A stretch of 64,000 nt of DNA. Origin: Acidobacteriota bacterium. Its GTDB lineage: Bacteria; Acidobacteriota; Thermoanaerobaculia; Multivoradales; Multivoraceae. Every line of letters starts with the position of its first letter. Position 1 is the stretch's first letter. The stretch spans positions 62,001 to 126,000 of the forward strand of contig QQVD01000042.1 in assembly GCA_003388555.1 (NCBI GenBank). Direction: 5' to 3'. A model generated the notes under the pieces. That model saw only the letters and a list, made by a program, of their open reading frames with translations, searched no databases and had not been told where the DNA came from. This document shows, piece after piece, positions 39,001 through 47,804 of the stretch. The position numbers and the translations under genes are program-made.

Positions 39001-39126
39001 CGGGAATCGGCAACGCAGCGCCTCGAAGCCCTGAGGTGAGAAGCGAATCGCCGGCAGCGCCGGCGTAGACTTCGAGGCGATACCTGGAGAGGCCCTCACA
39101 TAGGCCGCCACCTTCGCGAGGAATCG

Positions 39127-39522
39127 ATGAGCCAGCGCACCGCCTCCTGCAGCTGCGGCCAGCTCCGGGCCGAGGTCGACGCCGCTCCTATCCGCATCTC
39201 GATCTGCCACTGCCTGGCCTGTCAGCGGCGGACGGGAAGCGTGTTCGGCGCTCAGGCGCGATTCCCCACGAGGTCGGTGGCGGTCCGTGGCAGGGCGACG
39301 GAGTTCGTCCGCATCGGCGACGAGGGATCGAGGGCGACGTTTCGGTTCTGCCCCGACTGCGGCGCGACGGTGTACTACACGCTCGACGTCGTCGAAGACG
39401 CGGTCGTCATTCCGGTCGGCGCCTTCGCCGATCCGGGCTTCCCGAGCCCGACGGTCTCGGTGTACGAGGAGCGGATGCACCCCTGGGTGACTCTGCCAGC
39501 GGACATCGAGCACATCGACTGA
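39127..39522 (+). CDS. GFA/CENP-V family zinc protein
   Basis: The 131-residue protein has the GFA-type zinc ligands: SCSCGQLRAEV, then ICHCLACQRRTGSVFGAQARF, RFCPDCGATVYY and IPVGAFADPGFPSP. Family members bind zinc, and some react with glutathione adducts; the old formaldehyde-activating assignment is not generally supported. Substrate unknown. It starts 126 bp after the PhyH gene. Confidence 0.9.
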   Translation: MSQRTASCSCGQLRAEVDAAPIRISICHCLACQRRTGSVFGAQARFPTRSVAVRGRATEFVRIGDEGSRATFRFCPDCGATVYYTLDVVEDAVVIPVGAFADPGFPSPTVSVYEERMHPWVTLPADIEHID

Positions 39523-39544
39523 GTCTCGGCGACACCTCCAGACA

Positions 39545-40105
39545 ATGCGCCCCCTGCGCTACTCGATCAACGTCACCCTCGACGGTTGCTGCGACCACCA
39601 GGCCATCTCGGGCGATGAGACCCTGCACCGTCACCAGGCGGCGAACCTCGCCCGCGCCGATGCGCTGCTCTTCGGCCGCGTGACCTACCAGATGATGGAG
39701 GAGGCCTGGCGTGAGCCGGCGCGCACGGGGGTGATGCCCGAGTGGATGCAACCCTGGATGATGCCGTTCGCCCGCACCATCGACGCGGCGAAGAAGTACG
39801 TCGTCTCGAGCGCCCTCGAGCAGGTGGACTGGAACGCCGAGCTCGTGCGCGGAGACCTGGGCGAGGCCGTCGAGCAGCTCAAGTGCCAGCCGGGCGAGGG
39901 CCTGTTCCTGGGTGGTGTGAAGCTGCCGATGGCGCTGGCAGAGCTGGACCTGATCGACGAGTACGAGATCGTCGTGCATCCGCGACTGGCGGGTCACGGC
40001 CCGGCTCTGTTCGCGGGCCTGCCGCGGCACCTGGACCTCAGACTGATGAGCTGCCAAGAGCTCGGCTCAGGGGCTGTGGCACTGCGCTACGAGCCGAGCA
40101 GATAG
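39545..40105 (+). CDS. dihydrofolate reductase-family (RibD C-terminal-like) protein
   Basis: The 186-residue protein has the RibD C-terminal/DHFR-like fold: LRYSINVTLDGCCDHQA, ARADALLFGRVTYQMMEEAW, KKYVVSSALEQVDWNAELV, GLFLGGVKLPMALAELDLIDEYEIVVHP, and a final LFAGLPRHLDLRL. It likely binds NADPH, but the substrate is unknown and it is not a folate gene on this evidence. It starts 22 bp after the GFA stop, so the two may be co-transcribed. Confidence 0.88.
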   Translation: MRPLRYSINVTLDGCCDHQAISGDETLHRHQAANLARADALLFGRVTYQMMEEAWREPARTGVMPEWMQPWMMPFARTIDAAKKYVVSSALEQVDWNAELVRGDLGEAVEQLKCQPGEGLFLGGVKLPMALAELDLIDEYEIVVHPRLAGHGPALFAGLPRHLDLRLMSCQELGSGAVALRYEPSR

Positions 40106-40293
40106 TCGCGGTCGGGATCGCCGGAGATCGGGGGAGCCTGGACGGCTTCACTTGGACTTGGACTTGGACTGACGACTCCTCGCTGCGATCGCTCGCGCCC
40201 TCCGTGAGGGGATCGGGCTGCTACCCTCGTCTCGAACCCATCGAGCTCGCCGACCGAGCCTGGCGTGCGAGCGCAACGCGAGAGGAGGTGGCC

Positions 40294-40764
40294 GTGTCCC
40301 GAGTCACTTGGTGCGCGTGGTGGATGGTGCTCCTGGCGCTCGGTGGTGGCGCGCTGGCCGAGGAGAGCACGAGGGGGTTGGTGCTTCCCGACGAGGTGGT
40401 GTGGGGGCCAGCCTCGCCGAAGCTCCCCGCCGGAGCTCGCATCGCGGTGCTGGTGGGCGATCCGTCGGTGCCCGGTGAGCTGTACGTCTTCCGCGCCAAG
40501 CTCCCGGATGGCTACCGCGTGGCGCCGCACACCCATCCGATGGACGAGCACGTCACGGTGATCCGAGGCACCATGGTGCTCGGGTTCGGTGAGGAACGCG
40601 ACGAAGAGGAGATGAGGGAGCTGCCGACGGGTTCCTACGTCACCCTGCCTGCGGCGGTGCCGCACTACAACCGGATGCGGGGCGAGACGATCCTCCAGTT
40701 CCACGGCATCGGTCCCTACGACATCGTTTACGTGAACCCGGAGGACGATCCGAGCCGGCAGTAG
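40294..40764 (+). CDS. secreted cupin-domain protein
   Basis: The 156-residue protein starts at GTG 40294 with a near-perfect GAGAGGAGG Shine-Dalgarno. A signal peptide (MVLLALGGGALAE) precedes a single cupin with the metal ligands H-x-H...E in PHTHPMDEHVTVIRG and a distal His in PAAVPHYN. It lacks an extra catalytic domain, so it is a small periplasmic metal-binding or enzyme module of unknown substrate. Confidence 0.85.
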   Translation: MSRVTWCAWWMVLLALGGGALAEESTRGLVLPDEVVWGPASPKLPAGARIAVLVGDPSVPGELYVFRAKLPDGYRVAPHTHPMDEHVTVIRGTMVLGFGEERDEEEMRELPTGSYVTLPAAVPHYNRMRGETILQFHGIGPYDIVYVNPEDDPSRQ

Positions 40765-40868
40765 TGCCAGTCCCAGTCCTTTCGGTAGTGCCTTCGGCCG
40801 TCACGTCGACGGGCCGGGCGCAAGGGAAGGCCGGAGTGTGAGGTCGCTGGATCGCCGGAGGAGGTCGA

Positions 40869-41192
40869 GTGTCGTACCGCTGCTGGACCAAGGCCACGAA
40901 ACACGAGGCGGGTGTGCCGCGGCGTTCGGTGAACTGGGTGAAGGCCCGTCGTGACTGGTTGTGGTTTCACGAGGACCGCCTCACCTGTGGCGACTGGTCG
41001 ATTCCCTTCGCCGAGGTCGACACGGCGACGCTCTACCGGGTGAAGCAGCTCTTCATCCGATCCTCCGTGCTCGAGCTGACGACCGCCACCGACACCTTCC
41101 AGTTCGGCCTCAACCCTTGGGTCGATCCGGTTCCGCACATCCCTCTCGAGCTCGGCGTGCAGAACGTACGGCTCGGCTCGATTCTCGTGTGA
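40869..41192 (+). CDS. conserved hypothetical protein, PH-like
   Basis: This is a 107-residue protein from GTG 40869. Its RRDWLWFHEDRLTCGDWSIPFAEVDTATLYRVK and LELTTATDTFQFGLNP strands suggest a small PH-like beta-barrel. The stop overlaps the next gene's start (TGATG). It probably forms a two-gene unit with the membrane protein that follows. Not recognised by name. Confidence 0.55.
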   Translation: MSYRCWTKATKHEAGVPRRSVNWVKARRDWLWFHEDRLTCGDWSIPFAEVDTATLYRVKQLFIRSSVLELTTATDTFQFGLNPWVDPVPHIPLELGVQNVRLGSILV

Positions 41193-41593
41193 TGACGCGG
41201 CAGACCTCCGGGCTCGTCAGTATGCTCTTCGTCGCTGCCTACCTGGGTGGCGTCGCGGTGGCCATGTGGGTGAACACGTCGTTGCTGTGTCTCGGCGATG
41301 CGAAGTTCGACGCCGGATGTGGAGGCTTCGAGCTCTACTTCCCGCTGTGGGCGCTCTCTTACGTTCCCCCGGTCGTCCTCGCGCTGGTGCTGGCGCGCCC
41401 ACGCGAGGCTGCATCGTCGACGGGGCGGAAGCTGCTGCTCTCCATCTACCTGGTCCTCATCCTGGCGGCGCTCGAGGCCTCGTTCGTGGCGGATATCGGG
41501 CTGGCTGGGCTGGGGATCGTGTGGTTGGCGCTCGCCTTCGCCTTCTTCTTCCTGCGTTCGTTGGTGTCGCGTTCGGCGCCGGACGTCGTGTGA
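41192..41593 (+). CDS. membrane protein, unknown function
   Basis: The 133-residue protein has four membrane segments, roughly residues 5-25, 45-68, 78-96 and 100-122. A C-x-x-x-C-like loop lies between the first two (LLCLGDAKFDAGCGG). ATG 41192 overlaps the upstream stop by one base (TGATG). Function and family unknown. Confidence 0.55.
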   Translation: MTRQTSGLVSMLFVAAYLGGVAVAMWVNTSLLCLGDAKFDAGCGGFELYFPLWALSYVPPVVLALVLARPREAASSTGRKLLLSIYLVLILAALEASFVADIGLAGLGIVWLALAFAFFFLRSLVSRSAPDVV

Positions 41594-41699
41594 CGAGGTG
41601 GGATGGCGGTGTCGCGGTGACGTCGCCACGATCTCGGCAAGTCGAGGGGGAAATCGATGTTCGGCAGGGAACCGGTTCGAATCGCCATGAGGGCGCATC

Positions 41700-42353
41700 G
41701 TGGGCCAGGAACGTAGGTTCGCGGCGCGGGTCCTGGCTCTGGGCGGGGTGGTTGGCCCCGTCCAGTTCGTGTGGATCACGATCCTCTGCGCTGTGCTGCG
41801 GCCCGGCTACAGCCACACTCACCACTTCGTCAGCGAGCTGGGCGCCACGGGCACGGCGCACGCCTGGGTGATGAACTACCTGGGATTCGTCGCTGCCGGT
41901 CTGCTGCTCTGCTGCTTCGGCCTCTCTGCCGGAGCGATGGTGCAGCCGGGCCGTGGGGCTCTCATCGGTCCGGCGCTGGTGACGATCTTCGGCCTCGGCG
42001 TGGCGCTCTCGGGCCTGTTCTCCTGCGATCCGGGCTGTCCCCGAGCGAACGGCTCGACGCAGAACCTGATCCACGACCGGCTGGCTCCCCTCACCTTCCT
42101 CGCCGGCTCACTGGGGCCGGTCTTCCTCGGGCTGCACTTCCGCAGGCTGCCGCATCTACGCAGATTGTGGCTCTACTCGGTGGCCTCTGGCGCGTTGGGA
42201 TTGGTCCTTCTCGCGGCGGTCGCCAGCAGCCTGGAGAGCCGGGAGTTGACCGGTCTGTGGCAGCGCCTTCTCCTCGCCGTCCTGTTCAGTTGGTGCGCCA
42301 CGGTCAGCTTGAAGTTGTTCCACGCGCCGGGCGACGTTGCATCCTCGGCATGA
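41700..42353 (+). CDS. DUF998 family membrane protein
   Basis: The 217-residue protein has six membrane segments and the DUF998 landmarks: GYSHTHHFVSELGATGTAHAWVMN, then CDPGCPRANGSTQNLIHDRLAPLTFLAG. GTG 41700 starts close to the usual N-terminus. DUF998 proteins are membrane proteins of unknown role. The TGA overlaps an ATG for the next small gene (ATGA). Confidence 0.85.
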   Translation: MGQERRFAARVLALGGVVGPVQFVWITILCAVLRPGYSHTHHFVSELGATGTAHAWVMNYLGFVAAGLLLCCFGLSAGAMVQPGRGALIGPALVTIFGLGVALSGLFSCDPGCPRANGSTQNLIHDRLAPLTFLAGSLGPVFLGLHFRRLPHLRRLWLYSVASGALGLVLLAAVASSLESRELTGLWQRLLLAVLFSWCATVSLKLFHAPGDVASSA

Positions 42354-42409
42354 CGGCGGTCCCGCGGATCGCAGCGCGGTCGGGGAGCGACGAAGAGATG
42401 GAGGTACAG

Positions 42410-42595
42410 ATGGCAGGGAAACTGGACTGGCCGAACCTCACCGTGGCGTTGGTCGTCGGTGTCGTCGTCGGGGTCGGTGTCTCCCTGATGGCGACGCGGC
42501 TGGGCATGCCCCAGGGCTGGGTGGGTCCGGTGACGGGAGGACTCACCGGCGGTCTGGTGCCGCTGATCTACAGGCTGCGTACGCGCGAGAGCTGA
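42410..42595 (+). CDS. small membrane protein (61 aa)
   Basis: ATG 42410 has a GGAGG Shine-Dalgarno six bases upstream and gives a two-helix protein (LTVALVVGVVVGVGVSLMA and WVGPVTGGLTGGLVPLIY). An alternative ATG at 42350 overlaps the DUF998 stop by ATGA and would add 20 less hydrophobic residues. Function unknown; possibly coupled to the DUF998 gene. Confidence 0.5.
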   Translation: MAGKLDWPNLTVALVVGVVVGVGVSLMATRLGMPQGWVGPVTGGLTGGLVPLIYRLRTRES

Positions 42596-43176
42596 GTCCT
42601 CCGCGTCGGAGCCGAGCGGTCCTTCTGCAGGTCTCGCGATGCTGTCGCTCGACACGGCGATGGGCAAAGCTCGCGCCTGCGTCGGGTCCGCTGCGCCGGA
42701 TGCACGAGCCACCAACACGGTTCCTGCTGGCGCCGTTCCTACCCATTCGCTCTGGCGCTCGCCGTCGCGCTGTGCTGCGTCGGCACGCCGTCCGGGTCGT
42801 CGCAGCTCGGAGAGGAGCGGCTCGAGCCACCCGAGGGCGCGCGGCGGCTCTGCGGCGGGCACATCTCGGGCGCTCCACCCTCCGGCGGCGAGTCGGGCGC
42901 AGGCAATCGTGAAGGTCGAGAACGGCCTGCTCAGCCTGGCGGTGGACGACTTCTGGAGCGAGGTGCCGGAGAGCTTCGAAGCGGCGATGAGCCGCTACGA
43001 TCTCCTGAGAGTCGACCCTCCGGAGGGAGCCCTCACCGCCTCGGCTGAGGACTGGTGGGTGGCTACGCCCAGTCCCCCAACGAACCACGAGAAGCTCCGC
43101 GGCCGAGGCGGCCGGCCTGGGACCGAGAGCGTCCAGAGCCGAGCGCCCGATCGGAGAGGACACGAGAGCCAACGCC
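42596..43176 (+). other. 580-bp region with decayed lipoprotein-like coding traces
   Basis: No intact gene is evident. One frame contains PFALALAVALCCVGTPSGSSQ and EGARRLCGGHISGAPSGG, similar to LCSGHVTGAPSTDAAPGAHISW in the lipoprotein at 45136. It then shifts to IVKVENGLLSLAVDDFWSEVPESFEAA in another frame. This suggests a decayed relative of that lipoprotein, but the alignment is short. Nothing else was seen. Confidence 0.35.
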
Positions 43177-43533
43177 ATGAATCGACACGAGAAGCTGAAC
43201 TACGTCGAGTTCCCTGCATCCGATCTGACCTCCACCAAGGCGTTCTTCGAAGAGGCCTTCGGTTGGGCTTTCGTCGACTACGGCCCCGAGTACACCGCGT
43301 TCTCCGATCAGGGACTCGACGGGGGATTCTTCAAGGCCGATCTCCACTCGAGCACCGCCAACGGCGCCGCGCTCCTGGTCTTCTAAAGCAGTGACCTGGA
43401 GGGGACTCTGGCCAAGGTCACGGACGCCGGCGGCAAGGTGGTGAAGCCGATCTTCGACTTCCCGGGTGGCCGGCGGTTCCACTTCACCGAGCCCAGCGGC
43501 AACGAGTTCGCGGTGTGGTCTGAGCCGGCATGA
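43177..43533 (+). pseudogene. VOC-family gene with single in-frame TAA
   Basis: ATG 43177 starts MNRHEKLNYVEFPASDLTSTKAFFEEAFGW and runs to LLVF, then TAA at 43384-43386. The same frame continues SSDLEGTLAKVTDAGGKVVKPIFDFPGGRRFHFTEPSGNEFAVW to TGA 43533. Intact relatives read LYSSDLE at this point, so one Tyr codon became a stop. The rest is undamaged, so it is a very recent lesion or a sequencing error, or requires readthrough. Confidence 0.85.
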
Positions 43534-43633
43534 GGGTGCCGCATCCCGTCGCGGCGCTCCGGCCGGGCTGAGCGTCCCTCGCCATCAGGGTCCGCGGAAT
43601 ATGGGCCGCGCTGAGGAGTATGAGCCTTAGAGG

Positions 43634-44434
43634 ATGCGGCAGAACGAACCCCGATCTCGACTGGGCACCGATGCGGAAGCGGCGACGCCTGCCGATTCGC
43701 CGCAGCCGCTGATCCTCTCCTGGTTGGCGCTGTACGCCGCGACGATCGGCGCGCAGCTGGTCAGCCTCGCGTTCGGGAGGGTCGATGCGGCGACGGCCTT
43801 CGGCTCGATGCTGCTGCCGAGTCTCGCCTTCATCACCTTGTTGACGGTGCCGGCGATCACACTGGGCACCTTCCTGGGACGACGCATCGCACTCGGTGCG
43901 CCGCTGCTCGGCGCCCTCCTGTCGAGGCAGCCAGGCTCCGGGGCGCGGCTGCTCAGGCACGCCGCCCTGGCCGTTGCGCTGGGCGGGTCACTCGGGGCAC
44001 CGCTTCTGCTGGTGCGCCTCTTCACGGCACCCCACCTGCCGCCCCAGCTCCCGGCCTTCGGGCATCGCGGCGTGATCGGAGGGCTGGCTGTCTCGCTGGG
44101 AGCCGCGGTGGCCGAGGAGGTCTGGTTCCGCCTCGGCCTGATGACCGCGCTGGTGTGGTGTGTCGCGCGGTTGCTGGGTCATCGGGAGGCTCGTCCGACC
44201 GTCGTGTGGCCGATCCTCTGCGTCACTTCGATCGGCTTCGGAGTGGCGCATCTGCCGCAGCTGATGTCGTACGGCGCCGGTTCACCCTTCGCCATCGGTG
44301 GGACGATCCTCGGCAACAGCGCCGTCGGCATCGTCTACGGCTGGTGCTACTGGAGGCGCAGTCTGCTGGCGGCGATGGTCGCCCACTTCTCGGTCGACGT
44401 GGTCCTCCACGTGCTACCCGCGCTGCTCGGTTGA
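43634..44434 (+). CDS. CPBP-family intramembrane metalloprotease-like protein
   Basis: The 266-residue membrane protein has about seven to eight helices. CPBP (Abi) motifs are visible: EEVWFRLGL (EExxxR) near residue 158, FGVAHLPQ (FxxxH) near residue 197, and HFSVDVV (HxxxD) near the C-terminus. These form the glutamate-histidine metal site of the Abi/CAAX protease family. Roles include prenyl-protein processing, bacteriocin immunity and, commonly, unknown functions. Confidence 0.88.
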   Translation: MRQNEPRSRLGTDAEAATPADSPQPLILSWLALYAATIGAQLVSLAFGRVDAATAFGSMLLPSLAFITLLTVPAITLGTFLGRRIALGAPLLGALLSRQPGSGARLLRHAALAVALGGSLGAPLLLVRLFTAPHLPPQLPAFGHRGVIGGLAVSLGAAVAEEVWFRLGLMTALVWCVARLLGHREARPTVVWPILCVTSIGFGVAHLPQLMSYGAGSPFAIGGTILGNSAVGIVYGWCYWRRSLLAAMVAHFSVDVVLHVLPALLG

Positions 44435-44559
44435 GCGGAAAGGGGGGAAGAGTGGGAGGATCGAGGCTTCGATGACGGGGCCCGAGGGTCGATCCGAGAT
44501 GCGGCTCGTGGCGCCAGAATCCGAGAGACCGAGGGCACTAGGATGGGATACCTCGAGTC

Positions 44560-44988
44560 ATGTTGGATCACGCCTCCATCCCGGTGGCCGATCTGAACCG
44601 GTCGGCAGCGTTCTACGACGCCGTGCTCGCCGGTCTGGGGTACGAGCGCCGGAAGCAGCGCGAAGGGGCGATCGGCTACGGTCCGCCGTCGCGCCGAGCC
44701 CCGGTGTTCTGGATTCTGAGCCGCGATGCCCTGGGTGCCCTCGATGCTCCTGATGCCCCAGATACTCGAGGTCCCGCCGACACTGCGAGGGCTGGCGTCG
44801 GCCTGCACATCAGTTTCGAGGCCCCTGATCGAGCGAGCGTCGACACCTTCCACTCCGTCGCGCTGTCGAGCGGCGGCGTCGATGCCGGCCCGCCTGGTGA
44901 GCGGCCGCATTACACCCAGCCGTTCTACGGCGCCTTCGTCCTCGATCCGGATGGCTTCAAGATCGAGGCGGTCTGTCGCAAGGGTTGA
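44560..44988 (+). CDS. VOC (glyoxalase) family protein
   Basis: The 142-residue protein begins LDHASIPVADLNRSAAFYDAVLAGLGYERRKQREG, a canonical VOC start. GVGLHISFEAPDRASVDTFHSVALSSGG and AFVLDPDGFKIEAVCRKG follow. The conserved His and Glu suggest a metal site. Substrate unknown. ATG 44560 is preceded by a promoter-like TAGGAT near 44540. It is the fourth VOC gene in the window. Confidence 0.88.
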   Translation: MLDHASIPVADLNRSAAFYDAVLAGLGYERRKQREGAIGYGPPSRRAPVFWILSRDALGALDAPDAPDTRGPADTARAGVGLHISFEAPDRASVDTFHSVALSSGGVDAGPPGERPHYTQPFYGAFVLDPDGFKIEAVCRKG

Positions 44989-45135
44989 TCCGCCGTCGCT
45001 GCCTCGGGTCCAAGGACGCAGCGGCCCGCTCCGCACCGATCTTCGGGACGCCCTCGAAGCCGTCACACCTGTGGCCGCCGAACCTCGGTGACCGATGGCC
45101 CGGGATCGCGAGCGTGCCTGCGCTACGCTGCGATC

Positions 45136-45624
45136 GTGACCTCTGCATCTCACGTCGGACTGCTGGTCGCCGTCCCGATGACGTCGATCGTCCTGCTGGT
45201 CGGTTGTGCCCGCTCCGGTTCGCAGGACGCTCCGCTCGAGAGCGCGCCCGAGCCGGCGGCGAGCTTGGAGCCGAGGGTCGAGTTCGAAGTGCCGGGTCGT
45301 TCGGCGCCGCTCTGCAGCGGGCACGTCACGGGCGCTCCGAGCACAGATGCCGCGCCGGGAGCGCACATCTCCTGGTACGCGTTCAGCAGCGCGGAGACTG
45401 CTGCCGATCTCTACGCTCACTACGAGCAGTCGCTGGGCCGCGAGGCGGACGCGGCGCGTGACGGGTGCCGGACGTGGCGGCAGCCGCCGGTCGATCCCCG
45501 CAGCTTCCTCGAGGTCTGTCCGCTGGGCGTGGAGCGGCCGTGGTCGGAGTGCGGACCGTTGCCGAGAGGCACCGCGAGCGTCGTCGTGGTCTCGTCGATG
45601 ACGAGGGCCGAGCGAGACGCCTGA
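45136..45624 (+). CDS. putative lipoprotein
   Basis: GTG 45136 gives a 162-residue protein with a signal VPMTSIVLLVGC and a lipobox Cys at about residue 24. The mature part contains APLCSGHVTGAPSTDAAPGAHISWYAFSSAETAADLYAHYEQ, similar to the decayed sequence at 42.7-42.9 kb. A C-terminal DGCRTWRQPP region suggests a disulphide. ATG 45178 is an alternative start that would lose half the signal. Unknown family. Confidence 0.6.
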   Translation: MTSASHVGLLVAVPMTSIVLLVGCARSGSQDAPLESAPEPAASLEPRVEFEVPGRSAPLCSGHVTGAPSTDAAPGAHISWYAFSSAETAADLYAHYEQSLGREADAARDGCRTWRQPPVDPRSFLEVCPLGVERPWSECGPLPRGTASVVVVSSMTRAERDA

Positions 45625-45660
45625 GCCGGCGTGTGGTCGTGGCGCATGTAGTCTGGCGCG

Positions 45661-46653
45661 ATGCGGTACCTGGTCACCGGTAGCTCGGGCCATCTCGGCG
45701 AAGGGCTGATGCGCACCCTGCGCGAGCATGGCCACGAGGCGCGCGGGATCGATCTCCTCGACTCGCCCTTCACCACCCACGTCGGTTCCATCGCCGACGC
45801 CGAGTTCGTCGCCCGGTGCGCCCGCGGGGTCGACTGGATCCTGCACGCCGCGACGCTGCACAAACCCCACATCGCGACGCACTCCCGCGCCGCCTTCGTC
45901 GAGACCAACGTCGCCGGCACGCTGAACGTGCTCGAGGCCGCGGTGCGCCACGGCACCGCGGGCGTCGTCTTCAGCAGCACCACCAGCACCTTCGGCGGCG
46001 CGCTGCGGCCGGCGGCTGACGAGCCCGCCGCCTGGATCACCGAGGACGTCGCGTGCGTGCCGCGCAACATCTACGGGGTGACCAAGAAGGCCGCCGAGGA
46101 CCTCTGCGAGCTCTACCATCGCTCGCGCGATCTGCCCTGCATCGTGCTGCGCCTCGCCCGCTTCTTCCCCGAGACCGACGACGATCGGGCGATGCGCAAT
46201 CGCTACGAAGATCTCAACCTCAAGGTCAACGAGTACCTGCACCGCCGCCTCGACCTGGCGGACGCGGTGGAGGCGCACCTGTTGGCGGCCGCGCGCGCAG
46301 GTGACATCGGTTTCGGTCGCTACATCCTGAGCGCTACGACTCCGTTCGAACCGGAACATCTCGCGGAGCTGCGGGCCGACACCCCGGCGATCGTCAGCGA
46401 GCTGTTCCCGGAGTACGAAGAGGTCTATAGGCAGCGGGGCTGGCGGATGCTGCCGTCGATCGACCGGGTGTACGTGAACCGCCGGGCGCGGGAGGAGCTC
46501 GGGTGGCAGCCGAAGGTCGACTTCGCGCGGGCGCTCGAGGCCGTGCGCCGCGGTGACGAGGTGTTCAGCCCACTGGCGCGAGCGGTGGGCGCCAAGGGCT
46601 ATCACTCTGAGGTCTTCGACGACGGTCCGTACCCGGTGGAGGAGAGCGGGTAG
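45661..46653 (+). CDS. NAD-dependent epimerase/dehydratase (extended SDR)
   Basis: The 330-residue protein starts MRYLVTGSSGHLGEGLMRTL. The GSSGHLG dinucleotide motif follows, then IDLLDSP for NAD preference, the catalytic YGVTKKA (YxxxK) near residue 140 with an upstream Ser (VVFSSTTSTFGG), and VLRLARFFPE. It likely epimerises or oxidises a nucleotide sugar. It stands alone. Confidence 0.88.
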   Translation: MRYLVTGSSGHLGEGLMRTLREHGHEARGIDLLDSPFTTHVGSIADAEFVARCARGVDWILHAATLHKPHIATHSRAAFVETNVAGTLNVLEAAVRHGTAGVVFSSTTSTFGGALRPAADEPAAWITEDVACVPRNIYGVTKKAAEDLCELYHRSRDLPCIVLRLARFFPETDDDRAMRNRYEDLNLKVNEYLHRRLDLADAVEAHLLAAARAGDIGFGRYILSATTPFEPEHLAELRADTPAIVSELFPEYEEVYRQRGWRMLPSIDRVYVNRRAREELGWQPKVDFARALEAVRRGDEVFSPLARAVGAKGYHSEVFDDGPYPVEESG

Positions 46654-46771
46654 CGCGGGCGGATCCGCGACCGATGGCTAGGATCCGTCGAGCGCTCCAC
46701 GACCGACGCGGCTACGAGGGTCCATCGACGTCGCGGGGCCGGGATCGGAGGAGAAGGAGAAGGAGCTCGCC

Positions 46772-47791
46772 ATGAGCTTGCTGCAGGACTTCGAACGCTA
46801 CCCGCTGACCTTCGGGCCGACGCCGATCGAGCCGTTGCCTCGCCTCAGCGAAACCCTGGGGGGTGCGGTCGAGATCTACGCCAAGCGCGAGGACTGCAAC
46901 TCGGGGCTGGCGCTGGGCGGCAACAAGCTGCGCAAGCTCGAGTACATCGTGCCCGACGCCCTCGCCGCCGGCGCCGACACCCTGGTGTCGATCGGCGGCG
47001 TGCAGTCGAACCACACCCGCATGGTCGCCGCGGTCGCCGCCAAGATCGGCATGAAGTGCCGACTGGTGCAGGAGAGCTGGGTGCCGCACGAGGACGCGGT
47101 CTACGACCGGGTCGGCAACATCCTGCTCACCCGGCTGATGGGCGCCGACTCGCGCATCGTCGCCGACGGCTTCGACATCGGCATTCGGCGCAGCTGGGAA
47201 GAGGCGATCCGCGAGGTGGAGGAGAGCGGCGGGGTGCCGTACGGCATCCCGGCCGGCGCCTCGATGCACCCGCTCGGCGGCCTCGGCTACGTCGGCTTCG
47301 CCGAAGAGGTGCGCGCCCAGGAGGCCGAGCTCGGCTTCACCTTCGACTACGTCGTCGTCTGCGTGGTCACCGGATCGACCCAGGGCGGCATGATCGTCGG
47401 CTTCAAGGTCGACGGGCGCGCCAGTCGGGTGATCGGCATCGACGCCTCGGGCACGCTCGAGAAGACCCGCGCCCAGGTGATGGAGATCGCCCGCAACACC
47501 GCGCGACTCGTCGAGCTCGGCGACGAGATCGGCGAGGACGACGTGCACATCAACCCGGACTACGCCTACCCGGCCTACGGTGTCCCCAGCAACGAGACCA
47601 ACGAGGCGATCCGTCTCGCGGCGCGCACCGAGGCGATGATCACCGACCCGGTGTACGAGGGGAAGTCGATGCAGGGCATGATCGACCTGATCCGGAGAGG
47701 CTTCTTCGCACCGGGGTCGAAGATCCTCTACGCGCACCTCGGCGGCGCCCCGGCGCTGAACGGCTACAGCTACATCTACCGCAACGGATGA
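46772..47791 (+). CDS. acdS: 1-aminocyclopropane-1-carboxylate deaminase
   Basis: The 339-residue PLP enzyme closely matches ACC deaminases: [36 protein letters not shown] with the PLP lysine at about residue 52, [47 protein letters not shown] and [17 protein letters not shown]. The Glu in RTEAM and the Leu in YAHLGG match residues that separate ACC deaminase from D-cysteine desulfhydrase. It breaks ACC, the plant ethylene precursor, into ammonia and 2-oxobutyrate. The gene is GAAGGAGAAGGAG-primed. It would suit a soil or root-associated bacterium, though that is inference. Confidence 0.93.
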   Translation: MSLLQDFERYPLTFGPTPIEPLPRLSETLGGAVEIYAKREDCNSGLALGGNKLRKLEYIVPDALAAGADTLVSIGGVQSNHTRMVAAVAAKIGMKCRLVQESWVPHEDAVYDRVGNILLTRLMGADSRIVADGFDIGIRRSWEEAIREVEESGGVPYGIPAGASMHPLGGLGYVGFAEEVRAQEAELGFTFDYVVVCVVTGSTQGGMIVGFKVDGRASRVIGIDASGTLEKTRAQVMEIARNTARLVELGDEIGEDDVHINPDYAYPAYGVPSNETNEAIRLAARTEAMITDPVYEGKSMQGMIDLIRRGFFAPGSKILYAHLGGAPALNGYSYIYRNG

Positions 47792-47804
47792 GGGCGGCGT
47801 CTCC

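Noticed and set aside
40152-40172. Three TTGGAC repeats
   Set aside because: Too short to be a CRISPR or minisatellite; no flanking structure.
41660-41690. GGTTCGAATC stretch resembling a tRNA T-loop
   Set aside because: No acceptor stem, D-arm or anticodon arm can be built around it; probably chance next to the DUF998 gene.
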